This document shows positions 18,552-26,590 of a stretch of 64,000 bases of DNA, piece by piece. Each line of letters starts with the position of its first letter. Within the stretch, counting starts at the first letter, position 1. Made by a program: the position numbers and the translations under genes. The stretch spans positions 1,988 to 65,987 of the forward strand of contig DGPA01000041.1 of the NCBI GenBank assembly GCA_002389505.1, written 5' to 3'. The notes below the pieces were generated by a model. The model did no database searches. It was not told the DNA's origin and saw nothing but the letters and a program-made list of their open reading frames with translations. Origin of the DNA: Halieaceae bacterium UBA4452. GTDB taxonomy: Bacteria; Pseudomonadota; Gammaproteobacteria; Pseudomonadales; Halieaceae.

Positions 18552-19992
18552 GCCAGCTTCTACCATCTTTTTCGATAAGAATTTCAGCCTTAGCTGGGCC
18601 CCAAGAGCCGGCATGATAAGGTTTTATCTCGACCCCCTGATCCTTACAGGCCTGTAACAAGCCGTCACACCACCGCCAAGATTCTTCTATTTCCTCGCGG
18701 CCCACAAATAGCGATTGATCGCCGTTAATGGCATCTAGAAATAGACGTTCATAGGCATCGGGAATACGATCATTTTGGTGGCCTTCACGAAAATCCAAAT
18801 TCAAGGTATGCGTTTGCAGGGCCAGCTTTTCTTTCAGACTTTGACGCTTCGATACCATGGTCATCTCGATGCCTTCATTAGGCTGCAGTCGTATGATTAA
18901 TTTGTTCGGTAAATTGGCCCCACCACCAAAAATGTTATGGGGTAGTTCTTTGTACTGAATAATAATCTCGGTGACTTTCTCGGCCATGCGTTTGCCTGTA
19001 CGTAAATAGAAAGGCACGCCCGCCCAGCGCCAGTTATCTACGTGCGCCTTTATAGCAACAAAAGTTTCAGTGTCACTGCTGTTACGTTCGCTACCACTCT
19101 CCTCGGTGTAGCCGGGCACCGAGCGCCCTGTCGACCAGCCTTGCGCGTATTGCCCTCGTACTACGTGATCATCTACCGTTTTTACGTCGATGCAGCGAAG
19201 CGCTTTAACAATTTTCACTTTTTCGTCGCGAATACTTTCAGCTTCCAAGCCATTGGGCGGCTCCATTGCCACGAGGCAAAGTAGCTGCATTAAGTGATTT
19301 TGAACCATGTCTCGCAGTTGACCTACCTTGTCATAGTAGGACCAGCGCCCTTCAATACCAATGACTTCAGCCACCGTAATTTGTATATGATCAATGCAGC
19401 TTTGATCCCATTGAGAATTGATAAACCGATTAGCGAACCGTAGCGCCAGCAAATTTTGGACGGTCTCCTTACCCAAGTAGTGATCGATCCGGTAAATCGA
19501 TGATTCACTGAAATATTGCGCCAATGTGCCATTCACGACGATTGAGGAGTCCAAATTTTCACCAATAGGCTTCTCGAGTACGATGCGGCAATCGCCAGTG
19601 AGACAGTTTTCCTGACTTAAGTAGTCACAGATAGGTGCGAACAAGCTGGGCGGGGTGGCGAGGTAAAACAAGCTCACCCGCTGATCATCTAACCAGGTCT
19701 TAATGATTGAAAAATCTGTAGGGCGAGAAAAGTCAGCGTTGAGGTAAGAAAATAAACGGCTGTATTGCTGCCACTCGTCGTCACTGGGTGCGTTGTTACC
19801 CATGGCGGTGCTCATGCGCGCGCGCAACTTGCTGAGGAAGGTGCCGAGGTCTATGTTATCTCGCGCGATGGCGGCAATGCGAAAATCTGTCGGCAGCAAG
19901 TTTGCGCGATCGAGCTGAAAAAGCGCGGGGAATAGTTTTCTGGCAGATAAGTCCCCCGAGGCTCCGAAAATAATTAAGTCAACCGGCTGCAT
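18544..19992 (-). CDS. zwf: Glucose-6-phosphate 1-dehydrogenase
   Basis: Oxidises glucose-6-phosphate to 6-phosphogluconolactone with NADP or NAD, feeding the Entner-Doudoroff and pentose phosphate routes. The 482-residue protein has the N-terminal nucleotide-binding motif GASGDLSARKLFPALF and the substrate-site motif RIDHYLGKETVQNL with its catalytic His-Lys region. Family block FYLRTGKRM is present. Starts one base after the eda stop codon and overlaps pgl by 8 bases. Confidence 0.97.
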   Translation of the reverse strand: MQPVDLIIFGASGDLSARKLFPALFQLDRANLLPTDFRIAAIARDNIDLGTFLSKLRARMSTAMGNNAPSDDEWQQYSRLFSYLNADFSRPTDFSIIKTWLDDQRVSLFYLATPPSLFAPICDYLSQENCLTGDCRIVLEKPIGENLDSSIVVNGTLAQYFSESSIYRIDHYLGKETVQNLLALRFANRFINSQWDQSCIDHIQITVAEVIGIEGRWSYYDKVGQLRDMVQNHLMQLLCLVAMEPPNGLEAESIRDEKVKIVKALRCIDVKTVDDHVVRGQYAQGWSTGRSVPGYTEESGSERNSSDTETFVAIKAHVDNWRWAGVPFYLRTGKRMAEKVTEIIIQYKELPHNIFGGGANLPNKLIIRLQPNEGIEMTMVSKRQSLKEKLALQTHTLNLDFREGHQNDRIPDAYERLFLDAINGDQSLFVGREEIEESWRWCDGLLQACKDQGVEIKPYHAGSWGPAKAEILIEKDGRSWHV

Positions 19993-19993
19993 A

Positions 19994-20647
19994 CTATTTT
20001 CCTTCAGGGGAACGCAATGATGTGGCGAGCTGTAACGCCTCGCTGGCGAGCTGGGTTATTCGTTGCCATTGCCTTGCTTTGACCGCATTGGCTGGGGTGA
20101 CCCACGAGCCACCCACGGCAATAACATTGGGAACCGCCAGGTAGTCGATTAAGTTAGTCAAACCGATACCACCCGTGGGGACAAATGTCGCCGAACTGAA
20201 GGGGCCACAGAGGGCTTTAATAGCCGCCACCCCGCCTGAAGTATTGGCAGGGAAATATTTGATGACGGGAAAGCCAGCATTGAGAACGGCCATGACTTCG
20301 GTGGCCGTCACGGCGCCGGGTAACAGTGGCGTCTGGTGCTCATTACTGGCCTGAAAAAGATCGTCTGAGTGGCCAGGTGACACGACAAAGTGGGCACCAC
20401 AGTCGACGGCAGCCTTAAATTGGGTACTGTTACAGACCGTGCCCGCGCCCACCAGTGCCCCTGATACCTGAGCTGTTATTTGCTCAATAGCCGCGAGTGC
20501 ACAGGGCGTCCGCAAAGTAATTTCGAGGGTAGTCAGACCTCCATCGACGAGTGCTTGGGCTAGGGGAACTGCATCGTCAAGTCGGTCAATCACCATAACG
20601 GGTATAACAGGAACGTCGCTAACAAATTGATAGTGATCGGGTAGCAA
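19994..20647 (-). CDS. eda: 2-keto-3-deoxy-6-phosphogluconate aldolase
   Basis: Cleaves KDPG to pyruvate and glyceraldehyde-3-phosphate. I choose the TTG at 20647, because AAGGCGG lies 8 bases before it and the resulting 217 residues match the usual 200-225; an in-frame GTG at 20683 would overlap glk and give 229. The class I aldolase Schiff-base lysine is in PVIKYFPAN, the general acid Glu in LTTLEITLRT, and the phosphate-binding block FVPTGGIG follows. The frame extending still further upstream inside glk is a shadow. Confidence 0.93.
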   Translation of the reverse strand: MLPDHYQFVSDVPVIPVMVIDRLDDAVPLAQALVDGGLTTLEITLRTPCALAAIEQITAQVSGALVGAGTVCNSTQFKAAVDCGAHFVVSPGHSDDLFQASNEHQTPLLPGAVTATEVMAVLNAGFPVIKYFPANTSGGVAAIKALCGPFSSATFVPTGGIGLTNLIDYLAVPNVIAVGGSWVTPANAVKARQWQRITQLASEALQLATSLRSPEGK

Positions 20648-20657
20648 GGGAGCCGCC

Positions 20658-21632
20658 TTAATCGTGAAGGGTGAGTGACGCACCCAACAAGCCGGTGGCT
20701 TGATGGGTAATGACATAAGTGGGTATGGCTGACAAATAATCGGCAAACCGACCTTTGGCCAGAAACCGTGCACGAAAGTCACTTTGTCGTAACAAATCGA
20801 GATACCGAGGCACGATACCACCCGCAATATACACGCCGCCGATGGCGCCAAAGGTCAGTGCAGCATTGCCAGCGGAAGCGCCCAGTACAGCAAAAAACAT
20901 TGCCATGGTCTCCCGTGCCAGAGGATTAGTTGCCGTTTGCGCGGCAGCGCCAATATCGGCGGCGGTTGTCAGGGTGGCACTTTGACCTCGGAAGTCAGCG
21001 AGGGCCTGGTAGATATTAACAATACCTTCGCCACAGCACAGTCGCTCTACTGACACTCGGCCATAGCGCGAGCGCAAGGTTTGCAACACGGCCGCCTCGA
21101 CATCAGTGACCGGTGCAAAATCAACGTGACCCCCTTCGCCGGTGATGACCACGGGTCTCTGGTGAGCGCATTCAAGCAGCGCACCTACCCCTAAACCTGT
21201 GCCCGCACCGAGCGCGACCTTTGGACCCGGTTGAGCTCTCTGTCCACCGCCAATCTGCACTAGATCATTAGCCGCTAGCGCAGGGATGGAGCGTGCCACC
21301 GCCGCAAAGTCATTAATGATATGGACTGCCTCAACCCCGGTTTGTTCACTGATTAGTTCGCGAGTAAAGCGCCAACTACTATTAGTGAAGCTGACGATAT
21401 CCATGTGGGGTGGACCCGCCACGGCGAAACACGCCTTGGCCGGTGTGCCGCTCGCCAGCCCCATCTCGTTGATATCATCTTTCAGGTGACGCAGTACATC
21501 GCTGAAATCAGGGTAGTCGGCGACTTTATAATTGGCGACGCTACGGTAATCCCCCGTGGCAGTGTCATTGATGGCAAAGCGCGCATTGGTGCCGCCAATG
21601 TCACCCACTATATTCCACCGCACTGAGGTCAT
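20658..21632 (-). CDS. glk: Glucokinase
   Basis: ATP-dependent phosphorylation of glucose to glucose-6-phosphate. The 324 residues are close to E. coli Glk (321). The phosphate-binding motif GDIGGTNARFAI is at 10-21, the catalytic Asp is in IINDFAAVAR, the second phosphate motif is GAGTGLGVG, and EGGHVDFAP is a family block. It overlaps the edd stop as ATGA, so edd and glk are coupled. Its place between edd and eda indicates intracellular glucose is channelled straight into the Entner-Doudoroff path. Confidence 0.96.
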   Translation of the reverse strand: MTSVRWNIVGDIGGTNARFAINDTATGDYRSVANYKVADYPDFSDVLRHLKDDINEMGLASGTPAKACFAVAGPPHMDIVSFTNSSWRFTRELISEQTGVEAVHIINDFAAVARSIPALAANDLVQIGGGQRAQPGPKVALGAGTGLGVGALLECAHQRPVVITGEGGHVDFAPVTDVEAAVLQTLRSRYGRVSVERLCCGEGIVNIYQALADFRGQSATLTTAADIGAAAQTATNPLARETMAMFFAVLGASAGNAALTFGAIGGVYIAGGIVPRYLDLLRQSDFRARFLAKGRFADYLSAIPTYVITHQATGLLGASLTLHD

Positions 21633-23449
21633 AGGGGGGTGTCCGTGGGAAATAAAAAGCTGGCTCCTTGCTCGGCTCCGCTGGTGTGCTGACGGGCATT
21701 AGCAAATACTGATCTTCCCACCGTTGCTGGGTTTTCTGGCGCTGAGCAGACTGATCGTTGCGACAGTTCCGCGCTGTCTAGGTCGACGTTTAGTACGCCG
21801 CTATCAGCATCGAGGGTGATGACGTCACCATCACATAGGCGGCTAATGGGGCCACCTTTGATAGCTTCCGGCGTCAGATGAATCGCGGCAGGGATTTTGC
21901 CGGACGCGCCACTCATTCGTCCGTCGGTCACCAATGCGACACGGTGGCCTCGATCCTGCAATACACCAAGCATTGGCGTCAGTTTGTGTAATTCTGGCAT
22001 GCCATTGGCCTCCGGGCCTTGAAAGCGAACGACGATCACGCAGTCACGGTCAAGCTCACCCTGATCAAACTTCGATTGTAGATCATTTTGCGAATTAATC
22101 ACGACGGCGGGTGCGCGCACCTGCCAGTGGTCTTTGGAGACCGCGGAGATTTTGATAACACTACGACCCAGATTGCCCGTGAGCAATTTGACTCCACCCT
22201 CTGGCGCAAAGGGTTCGGCTGGGGTCCTAATAATGTCATCATTTAAACTTTTGTCGACCGCTGTGGTCCACGTAATGGTTTCTCCATGTAGGCGGGGTTC
22301 ACCGACAAATTCGCTGAAATCACAGCCCATACACGTTTGAGCATCTGGATGCATAAGGCCGGCATTGAGCAGCGAGGTAAACAGCAGTGCGGTACCTCCC
22401 GCGGCATGGAAGTGGTTGATATCCGCCAGGCCGTTGGGGTAGACGCGCGCAATTAACGGCGTTACTCGCGAGGCGCGATCAAAGTCATCCCAATTCATGC
22501 GATAGCCGGCTGCCCGGGCAATGGCAATGAGGTGAATGCAGTGGTTGGTGGAACCCCCAGATGCCAGCAGCGCCACCAGCGCATTGACTAACGCCCGTGC
22601 GTCGACCATTTTTCCCAAGGGGCTATAACGATGGCCCACTGCCGTCAGTCGCGCTACTTGCTGAACCGCATAGCGAGTCAGCGCATCGCGAAGCGCTGTG
22701 TCGGGATTAACAAATGAACTGCCGGGTAACTGCAGTCCCATGGCCTCGATCATCATTTGATTAGAGTTGGCGGTTCCATAAAATGTGCAGGTGCCGGGAC
22801 TATGGTAAGACGCACTCTCGGCATCAAGCAGTGCCTTACGATCGACTTTTCCTTCTGCAAACAGCTGACGAATTCGGACTTTTTCTTGATTTGATAGGCC
22901 TGTTGGCATGGGACCTGCGGGAATAAATAATGCAGGTAAATGTCCAAATTGCAGTGCTCCCATCAGCATGCCAGGGACAATTTTATCGCAAATGCCCAGT
23001 AAAACAGTGGCGTCAAACATTTGGTGCGACAGTGCAATGGCCGTGGCTTGGGCAATGACATCGCGGCTAAATAAGCTGAGCTCCATCCCATCTTGTCCCT
23101 GGGTGACGCCATCACACATTGCGGGTACACCACCCGCTACTTGGGCTGTCGATCCAACGGATCGCGCCGCGGCCTTGATTTTCTCTGGGTAATCGCCGTA
23201 GGGCTGATGGGCACTGAGCATGTCGTTGTAAGCGGTGACGATGCCTATATTGGCGGCATCCATAAGTTTGATGGTGTCCTTGTCTGACTCGCCGCAGGCT
23301 GCAAATCCATGGGCTAGATTGCCACAACTTAGCTGTTTACGATCGATAGGCTGCGCAGCCATTTGATCGATCATTGCCGTGTAGTCGTCGCGAAGATCGC
23401 GGCTGCGTTCTTCAATGCTGTCAGTGATGGCGCTGATGACGCTGTGCAT
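21629..23449 (-). CDS. edd: 6-phosphogluconate dehydratase
   Basis: Dehydrates 6-phosphogluconate to KDPG, the defining Entner-Doudoroff step; an iron-sulfur enzyme of the IlvD/Edd family. The 606 residues match E. coli Edd (603). Visible family blocks are VTAYNDMLSAHQPY, GGVPAMCDGVTQGQ, the cysteine-containing LLGICDKIVPGM and CMGCDFSEF, and TDGRMSGASGKIPAAIH. It is the first gene of the edd-glk-eda-zwf-pgl operon and has two HexR-like boxes within 100 bases upstream. Divergent from the MobA-like gene. Confidence 0.97.
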   Translation of the reverse strand: MHSVISAITDSIEERSRDLRDDYTAMIDQMAAQPIDRKQLSCGNLAHGFAACGESDKDTIKLMDAANIGIVTAYNDMLSAHQPYGDYPEKIKAAARSVGSTAQVAGGVPAMCDGVTQGQDGMELSLFSRDVIAQATAIALSHQMFDATVLLGICDKIVPGMLMGALQFGHLPALFIPAGPMPTGLSNQEKVRIRQLFAEGKVDRKALLDAESASYHSPGTCTFYGTANSNQMMIEAMGLQLPGSSFVNPDTALRDALTRYAVQQVARLTAVGHRYSPLGKMVDARALVNALVALLASGGSTNHCIHLIAIARAAGYRMNWDDFDRASRVTPLIARVYPNGLADINHFHAAGGTALLFTSLLNAGLMHPDAQTCMGCDFSEFVGEPRLHGETITWTTAVDKSLNDDIIRTPAEPFAPEGGVKLLTGNLGRSVIKISAVSKDHWQVRAPAVVINSQNDLQSKFDQGELDRDCVIVVRFQGPEANGMPELHKLTPMLGVLQDRGHRVALVTDGRMSGASGKIPAAIHLTPEAIKGGPISRLCDGDVITLDADSGVLNVDLDSAELSQRSVCSAPENPATVGRSVFANARQHTSGAEQGASFLFPTDTPL

Positions 23450-23479
23450 GGAGGGGTTCCGTAGAGATCGGGCTGTTAA

Positions 23480-23494
23480 TGTAATAAAATCACG
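23480..23494 (+). promoter_or_regulatory. HexR-like box proximal to edd
   Basis: TGTAATAAAATCACG shares TGTAATAAAA with the hexR-gap boxes and has a decayed right half. It lies 31 bases upstream of the edd ATG, where binding would block transcription. Confidence 0.55.
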
Positions 23495-23531
23495 AATTAT
23501 ACGGATAATCCAACGTTAATTACCCAAAAAA

Positions 23532-23546
23532 TGTAATAAAACAACA
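23532..23546 (+). promoter_or_regulatory. HexR-like box distal to edd
   Basis: TGTAATAAAACAACA differs at one base from the hexR-gap operator TGTAATAAAACTACA. It lies 83 bases ahead of edd, in the 169-base gap shared with the MobA-like gene. Confidence 0.65.
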
Positions 23547-23633
23547 ATTAGCGCGTATCTGTGGGTTCGTTGCTGGTGTTAAGGCCCCAGTTTATGCATT
23601 ACCGTAGTGTGTTGGTCAATGAGGGGTGATGAG

Positions 23634-24293
23634 TTGTCAGAGGATAGTGATCTGTCGGTGGCGGCAGTCGTACTGGCGGCAGGGCGTGGGGCGCGAATCG
23701 GTGAGCGGCCTAAATGTTTATTGGAGCTCAATAACGAGCCCCTCATTCGTCTGCAGATACGAGCATTATCTGCCGCGGGTATCAGTACGATCGTGGTAGT
23801 GTTGGGGCACTACGGGCCGCGCGTGGCCGCAGCCATTGACAGTAGTAAGAACTGCCCTGCGGTGACGTATGTGATGCAAGCGAGTAAGGAACATTCCCAG
23901 CCGGGATCGATTCGCTTAGGCCTCGCCGCCCTACCTACTACGGTTGAAGCGGTGTTGGTTTGCCCCTCTGATTTGCCGTTACTGACCGTCGAAGACTACC
24001 AAGACGTCATGCGCGCGTTTGTGCATAAACCCGACAACAAGGGCTTTGTCGGCCCGGTAGTCGATAACATCCCCGGAAATCCAGTCATGTTCGATAAGGG
24101 CGTGATGACAGATATTTTGGCGGGGCATGGCCAGTTTGGTTGTGGCAACTGGCGCAGTCAGCAGTCAGCATCAGTCTTTCATTGGGCAACGAGTAACAGA
24201 CGCTATATCACTGATATTGACAGCGAGGACGATCGTATTCGGCTCGCTCGTGACAGCGGTGTTGAGTTGCATTGGCCGGAGGAATTTGCCTGA
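23634..24293 (+). CDS. MobA-like NTP transferase (MocA-type)
   Basis: Member of the MobA-like nucleotidyltransferase family that includes MocA (CTP:molybdopterin cytidylyltransferase). The nucleotide-binding motif VLAAGRGARIGERPKCLL lies near the N-terminus, CPSDLPLLT carries the metal-binding Asp of the family, and GNPVMFD is a further conserved block. The start is unclear: TTG 23634 (LSEDSDLSVAAVVLAAG) has GAGGGGTG before it and gives a normal N-terminus of 219 residues; ATG 23619 and GTG 23607 are in frame upstream. No molybdenum hydroxylase genes are nearby, so the acceptor substrate is unknown. Divergent from edd over two HexR-like boxes. Confidence 0.78.
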   Translation: MSEDSDLSVAAVVLAAGRGARIGERPKCLLELNNEPLIRLQIRALSAAGISTIVVVLGHYGPRVAAAIDSSKNCPAVTYVMQASKEHSQPGSIRLGLAALPTTVEAVLVCPSDLPLLTVEDYQDVMRAFVHKPDNKGFVGPVVDNIPGNPVMFDKGVMTDILAGHGQFGCGNWRSQQSASVFHWATSNRRYITDIDSEDDRIRLARDSGVELHWPEEFA

Positions 24294-24413
24294 GCTATTG
24301 GCTGGCGTGTAGGGTGGTTATTTTCCGCGCTCCCGACTGCCAAAAAAGCCTGTAGCCCATGCTAAACTTCCGCTCTACCCCCGTCTTGTAACACACGCTT
24401 AAGTGGAGTTTCT

Positions 24414-25610
24414 ATGGTTATTAAACCTCGAGTTCGCGGTTTCCTGTGTACCACGACACACCCTGTGGGCTGCCGAGAAAATGTCCGGCAGCAAATAGCC
24501 CACGTCACCGAGGGGGGAGCCATTGCCAATGGTCCCCAACGAGTTCTCGTGTTAGGCGCCTCTACGGGTTACGGATTGGCATCAAGGATTACAGCCGCCT
24601 TTGGTTCTGGTGCCAGTACGCTTGGCGTCTTTTTTGAAAAAGAGGGTAGTGAGCGAAAGCCGGGCACCGCCGGTTGGTATAACAGTGCAGCGTTTCAGTC
24701 GTTTGCCGATGCGCAAGGGTTGTACAGCAAAAGCGTTAATGGCGATGCCTTTTCCGACAACGTGAAAGCCAAGGTGATCGATATCATTAAGGAGGATCTT
24801 GGCCAGATTGATCTGGTGATCTATAGTTTGGCTGCGCCACGGCGAGTCCATCCCAAAACGGGCGAGATATTTCAATCAACCTTAAAACCCATTGGTAAGG
24901 CGACCACTCAGAAAGGAGTCAATACCGACAAAGAAGTGATTCAGGAATATCACTTGGAGCCTGCCACGCAGGAAGAAATTGATAATACGGTTGCGGTCAT
25001 GGGCGGCGAAGATTGGCAGATGTGGATTGACGCCTTGGATAACGCGGGTGTTCTGGCGCAGGGGGCTAAAACGACGGCCTACACGTATATTGGTGAGAAA
25101 ATCACTTGGGATATTTATTGGCACGGTACCATCGGTGCCGCCAAGCGAGATCTCGACAAGCGTGTGGTTGATATTCGAGCTCGTCTAGCCGCGAAGGGAG
25201 GGGATGCCCGGGTATCAGTATTAAAGGCCGTGGTCACGCAAGCCTCAGCGGCCATTCCCGCCATGCCTATTTACTTGGCCATTTTGTTTAAGGTCATGAA
25301 GGCGCGCGGTAGCCACGAGGGCTGTATCGAGCAAGTGGATCGCTTATTTCGTGAATCTCTCTATGGTAGCCGCGTTGATCCGGATCCGGAGGGGCGACTG
25401 CGGGCGGACAATGTAGAGCTTGATCCAGTTATTCAAGATGAGGTGGCGGCTATTTGGGAGCAGATTAATACCGATAATTTGAAAGACCTATCTGACTTCG
25501 AGGGGTATCGCGCCGAGTTCTTGCGGTTATTTGGTTTTGGAGTTGACGGGGTCGATTACGAAGCCGAGGTGGATCCCGTGGTAGCCATTAACCACTTGGT
25601 CAGCGTGTGA
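24414..25610 (+). CDS. fabV: Trans-2-enoyl-ACP/CoA reductase FabV
   Basis: NADH-dependent enoyl reductase completing the fatty-acid elongation cycle; FabV enzymes resist triclosan. The 398 residues match the family length (about 400). The N-terminus IKPRVRGFLCTTTHPVGC, the NADH-binding GASTGYGLASRI, VIYSLAAPRR and the active-site block AYTYIGEKITWDIYWHGTIGAAK with the YX8K-type Tyr and Lys are all present. Its stop overlaps the start of the next gene. Whether FabI also exists elsewhere cannot be seen. Confidence 0.95.
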   Translation: MVIKPRVRGFLCTTTHPVGCRENVRQQIAHVTEGGAIANGPQRVLVLGASTGYGLASRITAAFGSGASTLGVFFEKEGSERKPGTAGWYNSAAFQSFADAQGLYSKSVNGDAFSDNVKAKVIDIIKEDLGQIDLVIYSLAAPRRVHPKTGEIFQSTLKPIGKATTQKGVNTDKEVIQEYHLEPATQEEIDNTVAVMGGEDWQMWIDALDNAGVLAQGAKTTAYTYIGEKITWDIYWHGTIGAAKRDLDKRVVDIRARLAAKGGDARVSVLKAVVTQASAAIPAMPIYLAILFKVMKARGSHEGCIEQVDRLFRESLYGSRVDPDPEGRLRADNVELDPVIQDEVAAIWEQINTDNLKDLSDFEGYRAEFLRLFGFGVDGVDYEAEVDPVVAINHLVSV

Positions 25611-26443
25611 TGCAAGAACCCGGGCGTGCGGTATGGTTATCGGACAGGGTTCGACGGATCGTCGCGCCCAACCCTGGGCCCATGACTGGACCGGGAACCA
25701 ACACCTATTTAATCGGCGTCGAGCAGGTAGCTGTCCTAGACCCGGGCCCCGCAATTGATGAACATATTGAAGCCATTATCGCGGCAGCAGAAGGCGCTAT
25801 TACGCAGATTGTTTGCACCCACACCCACCCCGATCATTCCCCGGGAGCGGCGCCGTTAGCCGCGCGATTACAGGTACCAATGATTGGCGCGGTGACGGCG
25901 GATGACCAACATCAGGATCGTACCTTTCAGCCCGACCATCATTTACGTCACAACGATGTGATCGAGGGACTCGACTGGCATTTGCGCGCCATCCATACCC
26001 CCGGGCATGTGGACAATCATTATTGCTTCCTGCTTGAGGAGGAGGGATTGGTATTTGCGGGCGACCACATCATGAATGGTTCAACGGTTGTTATTGTTCC
26101 CCCGGGGGGCAATATGCGGGCCTACATTGAATCCTTGCAAGCGTTACTGAACTATGAGGTGAGCGCCATAGCCCCCGGTCATGGTGACATTATTCCTGAT
26201 TGTCGGGCTGAGGTAGAGAAGTTAGTGCGGCACCGACTGATGCGTGAGAGCAAAGTCCTGTCAGGGCTCCGTCAGGTCGGACCAGCGACCTTAGATGAAT
26301 TGGTTCTGGTGGTTTATAATGATGTACAGCCCGGACTTCACGAGTGGGCCAAGCTGTCGATGCTGGCACACCTATTAAAACTCCAGACGGATGGCGGTGC
26401 GGTGCAGCAGAGGGATGAGCGCTGGGATATCCCGAGGCGCTGA
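25610..26443 (+). CDS. Metallo-beta-lactamase-fold hydrolase (LACTB2-like)
   Basis: Cytoplasmic metal-dependent hydrolase of 277 residues. The HxHxDH motif is THTHPDHS (about 67-74), a later His is in HTPGHVDNH, and the Asp metal ligand is in FAGDHIMNGSTVVIVPPGG; a C-terminal winged-helix-like segment follows, as in the human LACTB2 group (hydrolase or endoribonuclease). The start ATG 25610 shares its A with the fabV stop (TGATG). Substrate unknown; coupling to fabV and the neighbouring acyl-CoA ligase hints at a thioesterase-like role, but this is only context. Confidence 0.85.
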   Translation: MQEPGRAVWLSDRVRRIVAPNPGPMTGPGTNTYLIGVEQVAVLDPGPAIDEHIEAIIAAAEGAITQIVCTHTHPDHSPGAAPLAARLQVPMIGAVTADDQHQDRTFQPDHHLRHNDVIEGLDWHLRAIHTPGHVDNHYCFLLEEEGLVFAGDHIMNGSTVVIVPPGGNMRAYIESLQALLNYEVSAIAPGHGDIIPDCRAEVEKLVRHRLMRESKVLSGLRQVGPATLDELVLVVYNDVQPGLHEWAKLSMLAHLLKLQTDGGAVQQRDERWDIPRR

Positions 26444-26590
26444 GTCGACTGCGTGTTGCGCTGACAGAAACGTAAAGTCGCCAAGCAGCTCAGGAGATGA
26501 GACTGGCTTGGCTTTCAGATGCCGTTGGGTGCTAAGTTGAACGCGCTCAATACGGGGTTAGTTATTTAGTCGTTGTTAATGAGGTATACC

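Noticed and set aside
20648..20851. Long N-terminal extension of eda inside glk
   Set aside because: Sequence is a shadow of glk; aldolase homology starts near LLPDHYQFVSDVPVIPV and a ribosome site precedes TTG 20647.
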